A stretch of 64,000 nucleotides of DNA, from positions 403,151-467,150 of the forward strand of contig NZ_BMCH01000001.1 in assembly GCF_014635085.1 (NCBI RefSeq). The letters run 5' to 3'. A program made the translations under genes and the position numbers. Within the stretch, counting starts at the first letter, position 1. Each line of letters begins with the position of its first letter. A model generated the notes under the pieces. That model was given only the letters and a program-made list of their open reading frames with translations, had not been told where the DNA came from and made no database searches. Positions 41,623 through 51,434 of this stretch are shown in pieces. This DNA comes from Asaia siamensis (lineage in GTDB: Bacteria > Pseudomonadota > Alphaproteobacteria > Acetobacterales > Acetobacteraceae).

Positions 41623-42618
41623 TTGCTGCGTCCCCGTCGGTCCGATGTCCGGCGCTTCCGTTATGCTTTGGGAGCGTCGGTTGCAGCGCACGCGCTGTTC
41701 ATCGGCTTTCTTCTCGTGCGGCTGCCGATGAGCAAGCCGCCCGAGCCCCCCGAACCCCCGCCGATCGAAATGGCTTTCGAGGATTCCGGCCCGCCGGCGA
41801 CGCCGCACAAGGCTGATACGCCTGCGCCCAAGCCCGCTCCTGCGCCCGCCCCGACGCCCACCGACGCACCTCCGGCGCCCACGCCCCCCACGCCTGAGCC
41901 TGTTGAAGAGCCTCAGCCGCCGCCGCCGCCGCCTCAGGCTGTTCCGCCACCGGCAGAGAGCAAGACGCCGCCTTTACCCGACGTGAAAACGCCGGAGAAG
42001 ATGGTCGACGACTCGGCCGAGCCCATCAAGGCCTCGCCGCCCAAGCCGTCACCGCCATCCGCTTCCAAGCAGGTGGCGCCGCCTTCGCCGCAGACACAGC
42101 CTGTCGACAAGCTGCCTGAGACACCGACTTTCTCGCATATCACGCAGCCCAACCCGACGAAGAAGACGCAGGCCGACTCGCATTCACTGCTCGCGACGCT
42201 GGACGCCCTACGTGCAGACCAGAAGCAGACCCATCCGCCAAAGGCACGCGCCAACCCGCAGCAAGGCGGTGCGCCCAATGGTGGTGGTGCCCCCAATGGC
42301 GATATCACCAACGCCCTGAGCTCAGCCGAGCAGAAGGCAATCGGCGGGTCCGTGCGGCGCTGCTACTCGGAAGACACCGAAGCACGTAATTATGCCTCAT
42401 TTACTGCGCATCTTATCGTCACCGTTGATGCGACCGGAGAGGCAAGAATGGCGCGTTTCGCACCCGATACACAGGCGAAGGCAAATGCCGACCCGTCTTA
42501 TCGGGCGCTGGCCGAGCGGGCACGTGATGCCGTGTTGAGCCCGACCTGTTCGAAACTTCCCATACCTTCAAACCTTCTGGGCAAGACGCACGAACTCAAA
42601 TTCGTGTTCCGCCCATGA
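41623..42618 (+). CDS. tolA: Tol-Pal system protein TolA
   Basis: The 331-residue protein is anchored by one membrane helix (YALGASVAAHALFIGFLLVRL). A long Pro/Ala/Lys-rich spacer (~residues 40-190, with PAPKPAPAPAPTPTDAPPAP) and a C-terminal TolA domain (RRCYSEDTEARNYASFTAHLIVTVDATGEARMARF) complete it. It spans the periplasm and reaches TolB and Pal. Here the spacer is proline-rich rather than the long helix of E. coli TolA, as common in alphaproteobacteria. The start is a TTG with AGAGGAG upstream. Confidence 0.92.
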   Translation: MLRPRRSDVRRFRYALGASVAAHALFIGFLLVRLPMSKPPEPPEPPPIEMAFEDSGPPATPHKADTPAPKPAPAPAPTPTDAPPAPTPPTPEPVEEPQPPPPPPQAVPPPAESKTPPLPDVKTPEKMVDDSAEPIKASPPKPSPPSASKQVAPPSPQTQPVDKLPETPTFSHITQPNPTKKTQADSHSLLATLDALRADQKQTHPPKARANPQQGGAPNGGGAPNGDITNALSSAEQKAIGGSVRRCYSEDTEARNYASFTAHLIVTVDATGEARMARFAPDTQAKANADPSYRALAERARDAVLSPTCSKLPIPSNLLGKTHELKFVFRP

Positions 42619-44006
42619 TCCTCAAAGAGCGCAAGAGAAGCGAAGTCATGCCAGTCGATATGCCCCTGTTGACCGACGATCAGGCACAGAGCCTTTCCAC
42701 CCTTTTCTCCCGCCGCTCCCTTCTTGGTGCATCCATTGCTGCAGGCGGCCTGATGGCCACCCCGCTCAGTGCCTTTGCCCAGGCAGCCAGTGCGCCGGGT
42801 GAAGCCGAGATTACGGTCGATCAGGCCCGTACGGCACCGATCCCCATCTCGATCCCCTCCTTCGGACCGGGGCTTGGTGAGCAGATCACCAGTGTTGTGT
42901 CGGCCGATCTCGATTCGACCGGACTCTTCACTATTCTGCCCGGCTCGTCCGGAACGCCTGATTTTGCAGCTCTCAAGGCGCAGGGCGCCCGCGCCGCCGT
43001 GACGGGCAGCGCCGCCGGGTCGAGCAGCACGCGCGTCGAGATGCGTCTGTGGAACGTCCTGACCGGTGAGCAGATCCAGGGTACGGCCTATACGGCATCG
43101 GCAGGAAACTGGCGCCGCATCGCCCATACGATTGCTGACGTGATCTACGAGCGCATGCTGGGCGAGAAGGGCTATTTCGACACGCGTCTCGCCTATATCG
43201 CCCGTACCGGCCCGCGCCATCATCAGATCACCCGTCTGGCTGTCATGGATCAGGATGGGGCAAACAACCACATCCTGACGTCGGGACAGTGGCTGACCCT
43301 GACGCCGCGTTTCAATCCGGTGCGTGACCAGATTGCGTTCATGTCGTACGCGAATAACCGCCCGCGCGTTTATACGTTCGATCTGGGCTCAGGCAGCCAG
43401 CGCATGCTGGGTGAGTTCGACGGCATTTCCTTCGCGCCGCGCTTCTCTCCCAATGGTAGCCAGGTCGTTCTGTCGGCCACGCGTGGTGGTGGGTCAGATA
43501 TCTTCGTTGTCGATCTGGGGTCGGGTGCCAAGCGTCAGATTACCAATTCGGGTGCGATCGACACCAGCCCGTGCTTTAGCCCGGATGGCAGCCAGATCGT
43601 GTTCAATTCCGATCGTGGCGGTTCCCCTCAGCTTTACATGATGAGCGCATCGGGCGGCGGGGCACGACGCATTTCCTACGGTCATGGCACTTACGGTTCG
43701 CCCGTCTGGTCGCCGCGTGGGGACCAGATTGCGTTTACCCGTCTCAGCGGCGGTCGATTCTCTCTGGGCGTGATGGGCCCCGATGGCTCGGGTGAGCGCA
43801 TCCTGACAGAGGGCTTCACCGTAGAGAGCCCGACCTTCTGCCCCAATGGCCGCGTGATTGCCTTCTGCCGCCAGTCTGCGGCTGGTGCCGGTGGCGCTGG
43901 ATTCTCGAGCGGAATCGGAACGATCGACATTACCGGTTTCCACGAGCGTCCGATCCGTACCGAAACCGGTGCATCCGATCCGGCCTGGTCGCCGCTGCAG
44001 GGCTGA
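42615..44006 (+). CDS. tolB: Tol-Pal system protein TolB with a twin-arginine-like leader
   Basis: The 463-residue protein has an N-terminal domain (IPSFGPGLGEQITSVVSADLDSTGLFTILP) and a six-bladed propeller with repeated SPDGSQIVF units (FSPDGSQIVFNSDRGGSPQLYMM, SPRGDQIAFTRLSGGRFSLGVM). It connects Pal and TolA in the periplasm. Its leader is long. Residues 32-37 read SRRSLL, followed by GASIAAGGLMATPLSAFAQA, which fits a Tat signal rather than the Sec signal of E. coli TolB. The start overlaps the tolA stop (ATGA). Later in-frame ATGs would still keep the arginine pair. Confidence 0.93.
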   Translation: MILKERKRSEVMPVDMPLLTDDQAQSLSTLFSRRSLLGASIAAGGLMATPLSAFAQAASAPGEAEITVDQARTAPIPISIPSFGPGLGEQITSVVSADLDSTGLFTILPGSSGTPDFAALKAQGARAAVTGSAAGSSSTRVEMRLWNVLTGEQIQGTAYTASAGNWRRIAHTIADVIYERMLGEKGYFDTRLAYIARTGPRHHQITRLAVMDQDGANNHILTSGQWLTLTPRFNPVRDQIAFMSYANNRPRVYTFDLGSGSQRMLGEFDGISFAPRFSPNGSQVVLSATRGGGSDIFVVDLGSGAKRQITNSGAIDTSPCFSPDGSQIVFNSDRGGSPQLYMMSASGGGARRISYGHGTYGSPVWSPRGDQIAFTRLSGGRFSLGVMGPDGSGERILTEGFTVESPTFCPNGRVIAFCRQSAAGAGGAGFSSGIGTIDITGFHERPIRTETGASDPAWSPLQG

Positions 44007-44011
44007 GTTTC

Positions 44012-44048
44012 GTGTCCCCGGCGCCGCTTTTTGTGGCGTCGGAGACAC
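44012..44048 (+). other. Hairpin between tolB and pal
   Basis: GTGTC pairs with GACAC, continued by an imperfect GC stem with one mismatch and a TTTTT loop, directly after the tolB stop. No T run follows, so it is likelier to be a processing or partial-termination site that lets pal be expressed at a different level. The 224 bases after it probably carry a pal promoter. Confidence 0.45.
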
Positions 44049-44272
44049 TAGTTTCTGAATTTCTCATGAATTCCGCGCGACTTGGCTCGTGACGGTTATC
44101 ATCCCGCTTGACCACAGTTCTCAGGAATGAGTATGGCCGATCTTGGTCGTCGGGATCGGTGAGGCCCAATGGTTCTGGTAACCAGCAAGCAAAACGGGAA
44201 CTCCGACCTTCGTAATTAGTTGTCGTCACGCTTCCTGGTCCCGGATGGGGACTATATTCAGGGTTGGCAAAA

Positions 44273-44749
44273 ATGAATTTCAAGCTTCTCGGTGCGCTTG
44301 GTCTGGCAGTCGTTCTGGCTGCCTGCTCGGACGAATCAAACAAGGGTGCATCGACCGGTGCAGGCGCAACGGCTCAGGAAACCGGCGCTGCGCCCGGTAG
44401 CGAAGCCGATCTGGTCGCCAATGTCGGCGATCGCGTCTTCTTCGACCTGAACCGCAACACGCTCTCCAGCGATGCGCAGGCAACCCTCGACAAGCAGGCA
44501 GCCTGGCTCGCCCGCTACCCGCAGGTCAGCGTCCAGATCGCCGGCAACTGCGATGACCGCGGCACGGAAGAGTACAACATTGCTCTGGGTCAGCGTCGTG
44601 CAAACGCAGCGCGCGACTATCTGGTCGCCAAGGGCGTTGCTCCTTCGCGCATCACGACGATCTCCTACGGTAAGGATCGTCCGACCGCCGATGGTGACGA
44701 CGAGCAGGCATGGGCTCAGAACCGTAACGGGATCACCTCGGTCAAGTAA
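44273..44749 (+). CDS. pal: Peptidoglycan-associated lipoprotein Pal
   Basis: The 158-residue lipoprotein has a lipobox LAAC with the acylated Cys18 after a short signal. A Ser/Gly/Ala linker follows, and then an OmpA-like peptidoglycan-binding domain (VFFDLNRNTLSSDAQATLDKQAAWL, IAGNCDDRGTEEYNIALGQRRANAARDYL). It anchors the outer membrane to the cell wall and docks TolA and TolB. The ATG at 44273 gives the proper lipoprotein start. Confidence 0.96.
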   Translation: MNFKLLGALGLAVVLAACSDESNKGASTGAGATAQETGAAPGSEADLVANVGDRVFFDLNRNTLSSDAQATLDKQAAWLARYPQVSVQIAGNCDDRGTEEYNIALGQRRANAARDYLVAKGVAPSRITTISYGKDRPTADGDDEQAWAQNRNGITSVK

Positions 44750-44833
44750 TCGGTTCGACGCTCGAAAGGGCGTTTCTCCGACCGACGTCTGACGGCGGAC
44801 CGTCCAGCGCAAGCGGGACGGGGAGAAGTTTCT

Positions 44834-44920
44834 GTCTCAGGCCTTCAACTGCCTGAGACGGTACCCAGCGAGCAAAGCCTCGAAACCGGCTGGCGCTTAT
44901 GCGTCAGCCGGTTTTGTTTT
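44834..44920 (+). terminator. Two hairpins after pal, the second a rho-independent terminator
   Basis: The first hairpin pairs GTCTCAGGC (44834-44842) with GCCTGAGAC (44851-44859). The second pairs AACCGGCTG-GCGC with GCGTCAGCCGGTT and is followed by TTGTTTT, a plausible terminator. Together they separate pal from cpoB. Confidence 0.75.
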
Positions 44921-44982
44921 ATGGTGAATGCAATCTTGCGTGGCATGCTGCCCGCTCCCACGATTTGACTGAAGGATGCGCC

Positions 44983-45837
44983 ATGCGCGGTGCCCGAGTT
45001 TCCCGGTTCTTCATCCTCTCGACCGTTTCCCTGCTCTCCGTGCTCGGCGCTTCTGCCGCACAGGCTCAGGTCACGAGCCGCGAAGGCATCGCCCTTCAGA
45101 ACCAGATCCAGCAGCTCAGCGAACAGCTTCAGCAGGTTCAGTCCAGCGCGCAGAGCGTTCCTGTTTCCGGTGGAGGTGCCGCGTCATCTGTTCCGGCTGG
45201 CAGTGGCGATCTGGTTTCGCAGCTCCTGCAGCGTGTCTCGACCCTCGAAAACGAGAATCGGGAAATGCGCGGCGAGCTCGATCAGCTCACGAATCAGGTC
45301 CAGACGCAAAACGCGACTCTCACCAAGCAGATTGGTGATATGCAGTTTGCCGCGCAGAATGGCGGCGGCGGCAGTGCACCGGCAGCAGCGCCTGCGGCAT
45401 CCGACGCGCCAGCCTCGCCCCCCGCAGCCCCTGCCGCAGCCGACAAGCCGGTAACGGCGCTTGAGCTGCTCAAGACCGGGCAGGCAGCGCTCAAGAGCCG
45501 CGATTACGCGACAGCGCACAGTGACGCCAGTCAGGCGCTGAAACTCGCCAAGACACCCAATGGCAAGCTCGAATCGCAGTTCCTTCTCGCTCAGTCTCTC
45601 GCCGGTCAAAAGCAGTATCGTGACTCGGCCGTCGCCTATTTCGATGCCTATAACCGCGCACCAAAATCGCCGCGTGCGCCTGAGGCGCTGTTGGGCGTTT
45701 CCGCGTCGATGCTGGCGCTCGGAGACAAGAATTCTGCCTGTCAGGCCCTGCAGAAGCTGGACGCTGAATTTCCCTCGGCCACGCCCCGCGTGAAGGCCGC
45801 TGTGACAACCTTCAAGGGTCGCGCAAGCTGCCATTGA
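44983..45837 (+). CDS. cpoB: Cell division coordinator CpoB (YbgF)
   Basis: The 284-residue periplasmic protein has a signal peptide (FFILSTVSLLSVLGASAAQA-QV), a Gln-rich coiled coil (LQNQIQQLSEQLQQVQSS and LENENREMRGELDQLTNQVQ), an Ala/Pro linker (~residues 128-155) and a C-terminal TPR region (ALELLKTGQAALKSRDYATAHSDASQAL onward). CpoB links Tol-Pal to septal peptidoglycan synthesis. The ATG at 44983 follows GAAGGA. Its stop overlaps the TTG start of tilS. Confidence 0.92.
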   Translation: MRGARVSRFFILSTVSLLSVLGASAAQAQVTSREGIALQNQIQQLSEQLQQVQSSAQSVPVSGGGAASSVPAGSGDLVSQLLQRVSTLENENREMRGELDQLTNQVQTQNATLTKQIGDMQFAAQNGGGGSAPAAAPAASDAPASPPAAPAAADKPVTALELLKTGQAALKSRDYATAHSDASQALKLAKTPNGKLESQFLLAQSLAGQKQYRDSAVAYFDAYNRAPKSPRAPEALLGVSASMLALGDKNSACQALQKLDAEFPSATPRVKAAVTTFKGRASCH

Positions 45838-47090
45838 GAAAAGCTCACCCGGTTGGCGAGAGTGAGTTCGCCAGCCTGATGTCTGTCTTCGGGCCTTTCC
45901 TCCCTGATGAGGCCCGCTTTCCCATCGGTATTGCTGTGTCAGGCGGGGCAGATAGTCTGTGCCTTGCCTGGCTGATGCGACGCTGGCGCTATGCGGTCCT
46001 GGCGCTGGTTGTCGACCATGGTCTGCGAGACAATTCCGCAGCCGAGGCGGCAGAGACGGCGTCCCGACTGCAGGCGCTCGATATCCCCTCCGTCATTCTC
46101 AGGCTCGACTCCGTTATTCGCACGGGGAGCCTGCAGAAAAACGCCCGTATCGCTCGTTATGAGGCGCTCGAGGCGGCCTGCCATTCTCGTGGTATTCTCG
46201 ATCTGGCGCTGGGCCACCATGAGCGCGACCAGGTCGAGACGTTTCTGCTTCGAGAGGCCCATGGGAGTTCGACCCATGGTCTGGCCGCCATGGCGTTCGC
46301 GAGAGAGACGCCGCAATTGCGATACCTCAGACCACTGCTCGAAATCGCGCCGGAACGTCTGAGGGCGACCCTGCGACAGCAAGGGATCCAGTGGGTTGAG
46401 GATCCCAGCAATCGCAATCCTGTGTTTGAGCGCGTTCGTATCCGTCTTTCCCTTGATGAATCCGGGCATAGAGCGGCACGGGCCCAGCTTGCTCTTCATG
46501 CAGGACAGCGAAACGAGGCCGCTCTGGTGAACGTGGCGGCACTCTCGAAACTGCATGCCGATCCGTTGGGATTTGTGGTCATGGATTCCTTGCCCGGCGA
46601 TCCAGCCCTTCTCGGGCGAATTTGGCAGAGCGTTTCCGGTGCCGCCTATCCACCGTCTCCTCAGGCTCTTGCCGCGTTGATTGCGGCGCCAAGGCCGGCG
46701 ACATTGGCGGGCGCGCAGCTCTGCGCTGCCGGGCGGCTGGGTAAAACCTGGCTGTTGGTGAGAGAGCCCGCAGCGATTGCTAGACGTATCGCAGCGCAGT
46801 CTGGTGTGACATGGGACGGAAGGTTCACCCTTCGGGGCATGGTGCCAGAGCCGGGGACAGAAATCGCGGCTCTTGGCGCCGAGGCGCGTCACTTTCGAGA
46901 CCATGCGCTACCGGCAAAAATCCTGAGCGGGCTGCCTGCGCTCTGGATCGGGACACGCTTGATGGCCGTGCCTCAGCTGGGTGCTTTTGCTGCGCCTCAT
47001 TGGGCGAGGCTGCGTTTCTCTTTCAGTCCGGCCACGCCCCTCAGCGATCCCTCATTCTGGCCGGAATACCGCGAAACAGTGAAAACTTGA
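45834..47090 (+). CDS. tilS: tRNA(Ile)-lysidine synthetase TilS
   Basis: The 418-residue enzyme attaches lysine to C34 of the tRNA-Ile that reads AUA, which is essential for decoding. The PP-loop SGGADSLCLAWLM is at residues ~34-46. ALVVDHGLRDNSAAEA and LDLALGHHERDQVETFLLREAHGSSTHGLAAM follow, then RYLRPLLEI and VEDPSNRN. The C-terminal part is divergent, as usual for the family. The start is a TTG within a TTGA overlap with cpoB. No better start fits. Confidence 0.93.
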   Translation: MRKAHPVGESEFASLMSVFGPFLPDEARFPIGIAVSGGADSLCLAWLMRRWRYAVLALVVDHGLRDNSAAEAAETASRLQALDIPSVILRLDSVIRTGSLQKNARIARYEALEAACHSRGILDLALGHHERDQVETFLLREAHGSSTHGLAAMAFARETPQLRYLRPLLEIAPERLRATLRQQGIQWVEDPSNRNPVFERVRIRLSLDESGHRAARAQLALHAGQRNEAALVNVAALSKLHADPLGFVVMDSLPGDPALLGRIWQSVSGAAYPPSPQALAALIAAPRPATLAGAQLCAAGRLGKTWLLVREPAAIARRIAAQSGVTWDGRFTLRGMVPEPGTEIAALGAEARHFRDHALPAKILSGLPALWIGTRLMAVPQLGAFAAPHWARLRFSFSPATPLSDPSFWPEYRETVKT

Positions 47091-47113
47091 TCGCAAGGGG
47101 GTGGGAACATACT
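47086..47113 (+). promoter_or_regulatory. Possible heat-shock (RpoH-type) promoter of ftsH
   Basis: CTTG at 47086-47089 and CATACT at 47108-47113, 18 bases apart, resemble the alphaproteobacterial sigma-32 pattern (CTTG, 17-18 bases, then CYTAT-like). The -35 element overlaps the tilS stop and the site is ~120 bases upstream of ftsH, a heat-shock gene in other bacteria. The match is imperfect. Confidence 0.3.
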
Positions 47114-47234
47114 GCCGAATGCTTATGTTAGTTCGCAAAGTGTGGTTGCTGCCGGTCCCTGGCAGAGAACCAGGGACTGTCGTGTCATCGTCGAGCAGTC
47201 TTCGACCCAAAGTTTGGAAACAATAGAGACAGTG

Positions 47235-49157
47235 ATGAACAATTTCGGCCGTAATCTGGCACTCTGGGTGATCATCATCGTTCTGGCGCTGCTGCTCTTC
47301 CTGGCGTTCCAGCCAAGTGGAAGCCAGCACGCCTCCCAGCAACTCGCCTATTCCGATTTCGTCACTGACGTCGATCAGGGTAAGGTGCGATCGGTAGTGG
47401 TTCAGAACCAGAACATCACCGGTACGCTCAAGGATGGCACATCCTTCGAGACCTATGCCCCCGTCGACCCGGGCCTCGTGCCCCGTATGACTGGCAAGGG
47501 AGTTGAGGTTGTCGCCAAGCCGCTCGACGCCGATGGCAGCCCCATCCTGCGGGCGGTCACGAGCTGGTTACCGATGATCTTCCTGCTCGGGATTGGCATT
47601 CTGTTCTTCCGTCAGATGCAGTCCGGCAGCGGTCGTGCGATGGGGTTCGGCAAGTCCCGGGCCCGTCTGCTGACCGAAAAGCAGGGGCGCGTCACTTTCG
47701 ATGATGTTGCGGGTATCGATGAGGCGAAGGCTGAGCTCGAGGAAATTGTCGAATTCCTGAAAGATCCCCAGAAGTTCACGCGTCTTGGCGGCAAGATTCC
47801 CAAGGGGGCGCTGCTTGTCGGTCCTCCGGGCACAGGCAAGACCCTTCTGGCGCGCGCCATTGCCGGCGAAGCCAACGTGCCGTTCTTCACGATTTCCGGT
47901 TCCGACTTTGTCGAGATGTTCGTAGGTGTTGGTGCGTCCCGAGTCCGCGACATGTTCGAGCAGGGCAAGAAATCTGCTCCCTGCATTATCTTCATCGACG
48001 AAATCGACGCTGTGGGCCGTCATCGTGGCGCTGGTCTCGGCGGCGGTAACGACGAGCGCGAGCAGACCCTCAACCAGATGCTGGTCGAGATGGATGGCTT
48101 TGAGAGCAATGAAGGTGTGATCCTGATTGCCGCCACCAACCGCCCGGACGTGCTTGACCCCGCGCTGCTGCGTCCCGGCCGCTTCGATCGTCAGGTTGTG
48201 GTGCCTAACCCGGACGTCTCTGGTCGCGAGAAGATCCTGCGTGTGCATATGCGCAAGGTGCCGCTTGCCTCTGACGTCGATCCCAAGGTCATCGCGCGCG
48301 GTACGCCTGGTTTCTCGGGTGCCGATCTGTCGAACCTTGTGAACGAAGCGGCGCTGCTTGCTGCCCGTCTCGGCAAGCGTACGGTCGCCATGCTCGAGTT
48401 CGAGAATGCCAAGGACAAGGTGCTCATGGGTGCCGAGCGCCGCTCGCTGGTGATGAGCGATTCAGAGAAGCGTAATACGGCCTATCACGAAGGTGGACAC
48501 GCCATCTGCGCGATCCTGACTCCGGGTTGCGATCCTGTGCACAAGGCAACAATCATTCCGCGTGGTCGTGCGCTTGGCATGGTCATGAGCCTACCGGAGG
48601 GCGATCGCTATTCGAAGAGCAAGGCTCAGTGCAAGGCTGATCTGGTTCTGGCGATGGGCGGTCGTGTTGCTGAAGAGCTCATTTTCGGTGCCGAGAATGT
48701 CTGCACGGGCGCTTCGGGCGATATCAAGATGGCAACCAATCTGGCGCGCCGCATGGTTACCGAATGGGGCATGAGCGACAAGCTCGGCATGATTGCCTAT
48801 GGCGATAACGGGCAGGAAGTGTTCCTCGGGCATTCGGTAACGCAGAATAAGAATGTCTCTGAACAGACGGCGCGTGAAATCGACCGTGAGGTGAAGGAAC
48901 TCGTCGACGAAGCCTATCGCCGGGCTCATGCCCTGCTGCTGGAGCACATCGATGATCTGCATCGTCTCGCGAATGCGTTGCTCGAGTTTGAAACCCTCTC
49001 GGGTGACGAGGTCGGCAAGGTTATTCGTGGTGAGCCAGTGGAGCGCGCGGCTGTCGATGATTCCGCCCCGGATAACCGCCGCGCCTCGGTGCCGACGGTG
49101 AAGCCAGAACCTGTCGGTGAAACCGACGCCCTTGATCCTTCACCTCAGGCAGGGTGA
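47235..49157 (+). CDS. ftsH: ATP-dependent zinc metalloprotease FtsH
   Basis: The 640-residue membrane protease has two N-terminal membrane helices ([19 protein letters not shown] and [19 protein letters not shown]) flanking a periplasmic domain. The AAA ATPase shows Walker [18 protein letters not shown], Walker [16 protein letters not shown] and second region of homology [20 protein letters not shown]. The zinc peptidase has HEGGH in [15 protein letters not shown]. It degrades misassembled membrane proteins and regulators such as RpoH and LpxC. The ATG at 47235 gives the standard start. Confidence 0.97.
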   Translation: MNNFGRNLALWVIIIVLALLLFLAFQPSGSQHASQQLAYSDFVTDVDQGKVRSVVVQNQNITGTLKDGTSFETYAPVDPGLVPRMTGKGVEVVAKPLDADGSPILRAVTSWLPMIFLLGIGILFFRQMQSGSGRAMGFGKSRARLLTEKQGRVTFDDVAGIDEAKAELEEIVEFLKDPQKFTRLGGKIPKGALLVGPPGTGKTLLARAIAGEANVPFFTISGSDFVEMFVGVGASRVRDMFEQGKKSAPCIIFIDEIDAVGRHRGAGLGGGNDEREQTLNQMLVEMDGFESNEGVILIAATNRPDVLDPALLRPGRFDRQVVVPNPDVSGREKILRVHMRKVPLASDVDPKVIARGTPGFSGADLSNLVNEAALLAARLGKRTVAMLEFENAKDKVLMGAERRSLVMSDSEKRNTAYHEGGHAICAILTPGCDPVHKATIIPRGRALGMVMSLPEGDRYSKSKAQCKADLVLAMGGRVAEELIFGAENVCTGASGDIKMATNLARRMVTEWGMSDKLGMIAYGDNGQEVFLGHSVTQNKNVSEQTAREIDREVKELVDEAYRRAHALLLEHIDDLHRLANALLEFETLSGDEVGKVIRGEPVERAAVDDSAPDNRRASVPTVKPEPVGETDALDPSPQAG

Positions 49158-49183
49158 GCCAAGATCAGGACTGAGAGAGAAAT

Positions 49184-49207
49184 GGGGGGCGAGAGCCCCC
49201 CTTTTTT
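49184..49207 (+). terminator. Rho-independent terminator after ftsH
   Basis: GGGGGGC pairs with GCCCCCC around a GAGA tetraloop, followed by TTTTTT. It ends the ftsH transcript and separates it from glmM. Confidence 0.93.
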
Positions 49208-49272
49208 CGTAATACAGGCTATGCTTGAAGAAGGTCGTTTCACGACACGGACAAGTGGGAAGAAGGACTGTC

Positions 49273-50640
49273 ATGAATAAAGAGCGCAAGGCAGAGCGTA
49301 AGCTGTTCGGCACAGATGGTATTCGGGGGACGGCCAATAGCTTTCCGATGACGGTTGATGTGGCGCTGCGTCTCGGTCAGGCCGCAGGGCTCTACTTTCG
49401 TCGCGGTGCCCATCGCCATAGTGTCGTTTTGGGCAAGGATACGCGGCTTTCGGGTTACATGATCGAAAGCGCTCTGGTCTCGGGATTCCTCTCTGCCGGG
49501 ATGGACGTCATTCTCGTCGGTCCTCTGCCGACACCTGCGATTGCCATGCTGACCCGCTCGCTGCGCGCCGATTTGGGCGTGATGATCTCAGCGTCGCATA
49601 ATCCGTTCGGCGATAACGGCATCAAGCTTTTCGGCCCTGATGGTTTTAAGCTGTCTGACGAGGTCGAGGCAGAAATCGAAGATCTCATGGACCAGGATCT
49701 GACAGCCCAGATGGCGCCGCCGGAAGAAGTGGGGCGTGCCTCGCGGCTGAATGATGCTGCCGGTCGCTACATCGAGGCAGCCAAGGCTTCTTTCCCGAAA
49801 GGGTCACGACTCGAAGGTCTGCGTATCGTGCTGGATTGCGCCAATGGCGCTGCCTACCGCGTGGCGCCTACGGCCCTTTGGGAACTAGGGGCTGAGGTCA
49901 TCAAGATCGGCTGTGAGCCGAACGGGGTGAACATCAACGCAAAATGCGGCTCCACCTGTCCGGAACCCCTGCGCGAGGCGGTGATTGCTCATAAGGCGCA
50001 TCTTGGCATCGCGCTCGATGGTGATGCCGATCGCGTCATTATTGTCGATGAAAAAGGACAGATCGTCGATGGCGATCAGATCCTCGGCCTGATTACCCTG
50101 TTCCTGCAGAAAAGCGACCGTCTCGGCAGTAATGATGCAGTTGCCACGATCATGTCCAATCTCGGTCTTGAAAAAAAGCTGGCCGAGCATGGCGTGACTC
50201 TTCATCGCACAGCGGTGGGCGATCGATACGTCGTCGAGAAAATGCGTGAGCGTGGAATCAAGCTTGGTGGCGAGCAATCGGGACACATGATCCTGTCCGA
50301 TTTCGCGACAACGGGTGATGGGCTCATCGCAGCCCTTCAGGTGCTTGCTGTCCTCGTTGAGGAGGGGCGCCCCGCAAGCGAGATCCTGCGTGTTTTCGAG
50401 CCCTATCCGCAATTGCTGCGCAATGTCCGCTATCAGGGTGGCGATCCACTTCAGACCGAAATCCTTGCCGAGGCACGACGTGCGGCAGAGGCGCGGCTTG
50501 GCACGCAGGGGCGTCTTGTCCTGCGTAAAAGCGGTACCGAGCCGCTGATTCGCGTGATGGTGGAGGCAGAAGATCCGGCTCTGGTTGAAGAGATCGTCTC
50601 TTCGATCTGCGATGCGGTCCAGAAGGCGGTTGCGGTCTGA
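49273..50640 (+). CDS. glmM: Phosphoglucosamine mutase GlmM
   Basis: The 455-residue enzyme converts glucosamine-6-phosphate to glucosamine-1-phosphate for cell wall precursors. [11 protein letters not shown] is the N-terminal signature, the phosphorylated serine is Ser108 in [15 protein letters not shown], the metal loop is [10 protein letters not shown], the sugar-binding GGEQSGHMI follows, and [12 protein letters not shown] is the phosphate loop. The ATG at 49273 follows AGAAGGACTGTC, almost the same leader as secA. The stop overlaps the thiD start by one base (TGATG). Confidence 0.96.
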   Translation: MNKERKAERKLFGTDGIRGTANSFPMTVDVALRLGQAAGLYFRRGAHRHSVVLGKDTRLSGYMIESALVSGFLSAGMDVILVGPLPTPAIAMLTRSLRADLGVMISASHNPFGDNGIKLFGPDGFKLSDEVEAEIEDLMDQDLTAQMAPPEEVGRASRLNDAAGRYIEAAKASFPKGSRLEGLRIVLDCANGAAYRVAPTALWELGAEVIKIGCEPNGVNINAKCGSTCPEPLREAVIAHKAHLGIALDGDADRVIIVDEKGQIVDGDQILGLITLFLQKSDRLGSNDAVATIMSNLGLEKKLAEHGVTLHRTAVGDRYVVEKMRERGIKLGGEQSGHMILSDFATTGDGLIAALQVLAVLVEEGRPASEILRVFEPYPQLLRNVRYQGGDPLQTEILAEARRAAEARLGTQGRLVLRKSGTEPLIRVMVEAEDPALVEEIVSSICDAVQKAVAV

Positions 50641-51434
50641 TGAAGGGCCGGGTGCTGATCGTTGCCGGAAGCGACTCTGGTGGTGGCGCGGGGATTCAGG
50701 CCGATATCAAGACGGTCAGTGCCTTTGGGGGCTTCGCAACGACGGCGATCACAGCTGTCACCGCGCAGAATACATGCGGGGTAAATGCGATCGCCTATCT
50801 GTCGCCTGGCATGGTGGCCGATCAGATGAGGGCGGTGCTTGAGGATATCGGGGCTGATGTCATAAAGCTCGGCATGCTGGGTAATGCCGAGATCATGGAG
50901 GCGGTGTGCGATACGCTTGCGCGCTATCCTTCCATACCCTGCGTGATCGATCCGGTGATGGTCGCAACCAGCGGGGCGCGGCTGATGACTGAAGACGGCG
51001 AGGCTGCATTCCGACGTCTCTACGCCCATTGCTTCATGTTGACGCCCAATCTGCCTGAACTCGAAGTTCTGAGCGGACATTCGCTCTCGACGTCACAGGA
51101 GATGAGAGAGGCTGCAAGCGAGGTCATGAAAAGTCAGGATATTGCGTGGATCCTCGCAAAAGGCGGGCATCTGCCAGGAGAGGACGTGATCGATATCCTG
51201 CTTTCAAAGCAGCACGAACGGCAGTTTTGGGACCGGAAGATCGAGACGCTGCATACGCATGGGACAGGTTGCACCCTGGCGAGTGCTATTGCCGTGTGCC
51301 TTGCCCAGGGCGAGGGCGTAGAGCGGGCGGTGGAGCGCAGCAGGGCTTATGTCCGCCATGCAATCCTGCAGGCACCACCTTTTGGAAAAGGAAGCGCCCG
51401 GCCGATGAATCATATGCATCAGAAGGAAGGCTGA
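50640..51434 (+). CDS. thiD: Hydroxymethylpyrimidine/phosphomethylpyrimidine kinase ThiD
   Basis: The 264-residue kinase of thiamine synthesis shows VLIVAGSDSGGGAGIQADIKT (substrate binding), GFATTAITAVTAQNT, DPVMVATSGARLM, TPNLPELEVLSG and the anion hole HTHGTGCTLASAIA. It phosphorylates HMP and HMP-phosphate. It is coupled to glmM, and its 3' end overlaps the convergent CtrA-like gene by 16 bases. Confidence 0.94.
   Translation: MKGRVLIVAGSDSGGGAGIQADIKTVSAFGGFATTAITAVTAQNTCGVNAIAYLSPGMVADQMRAVLEDIGADVIKLGMLGNAEIMEAVCDTLARYPSIPCVIDPVMVATSGARLMTEDGEAAFRRLYAHCFMLTPNLPELEVLSGHSLSTSQEMREAASEVMKSQDIAWILAKGGHLPGEDVIDILLSKQHERQFWDRKIETLHTHGTGCTLASAIAVCLAQGEGVERAVERSRAYVRHAILQAPPFGKGSARPMNHMHQKEG

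Noticed and set aside
41820-42100. Pro/Ala repeats in tolA as a DNA repeat array
   Set aside because: The periodicity is at the amino-acid level of the TolA spacer, with varied codons, not a DNA tandem repeat or CRISPR.
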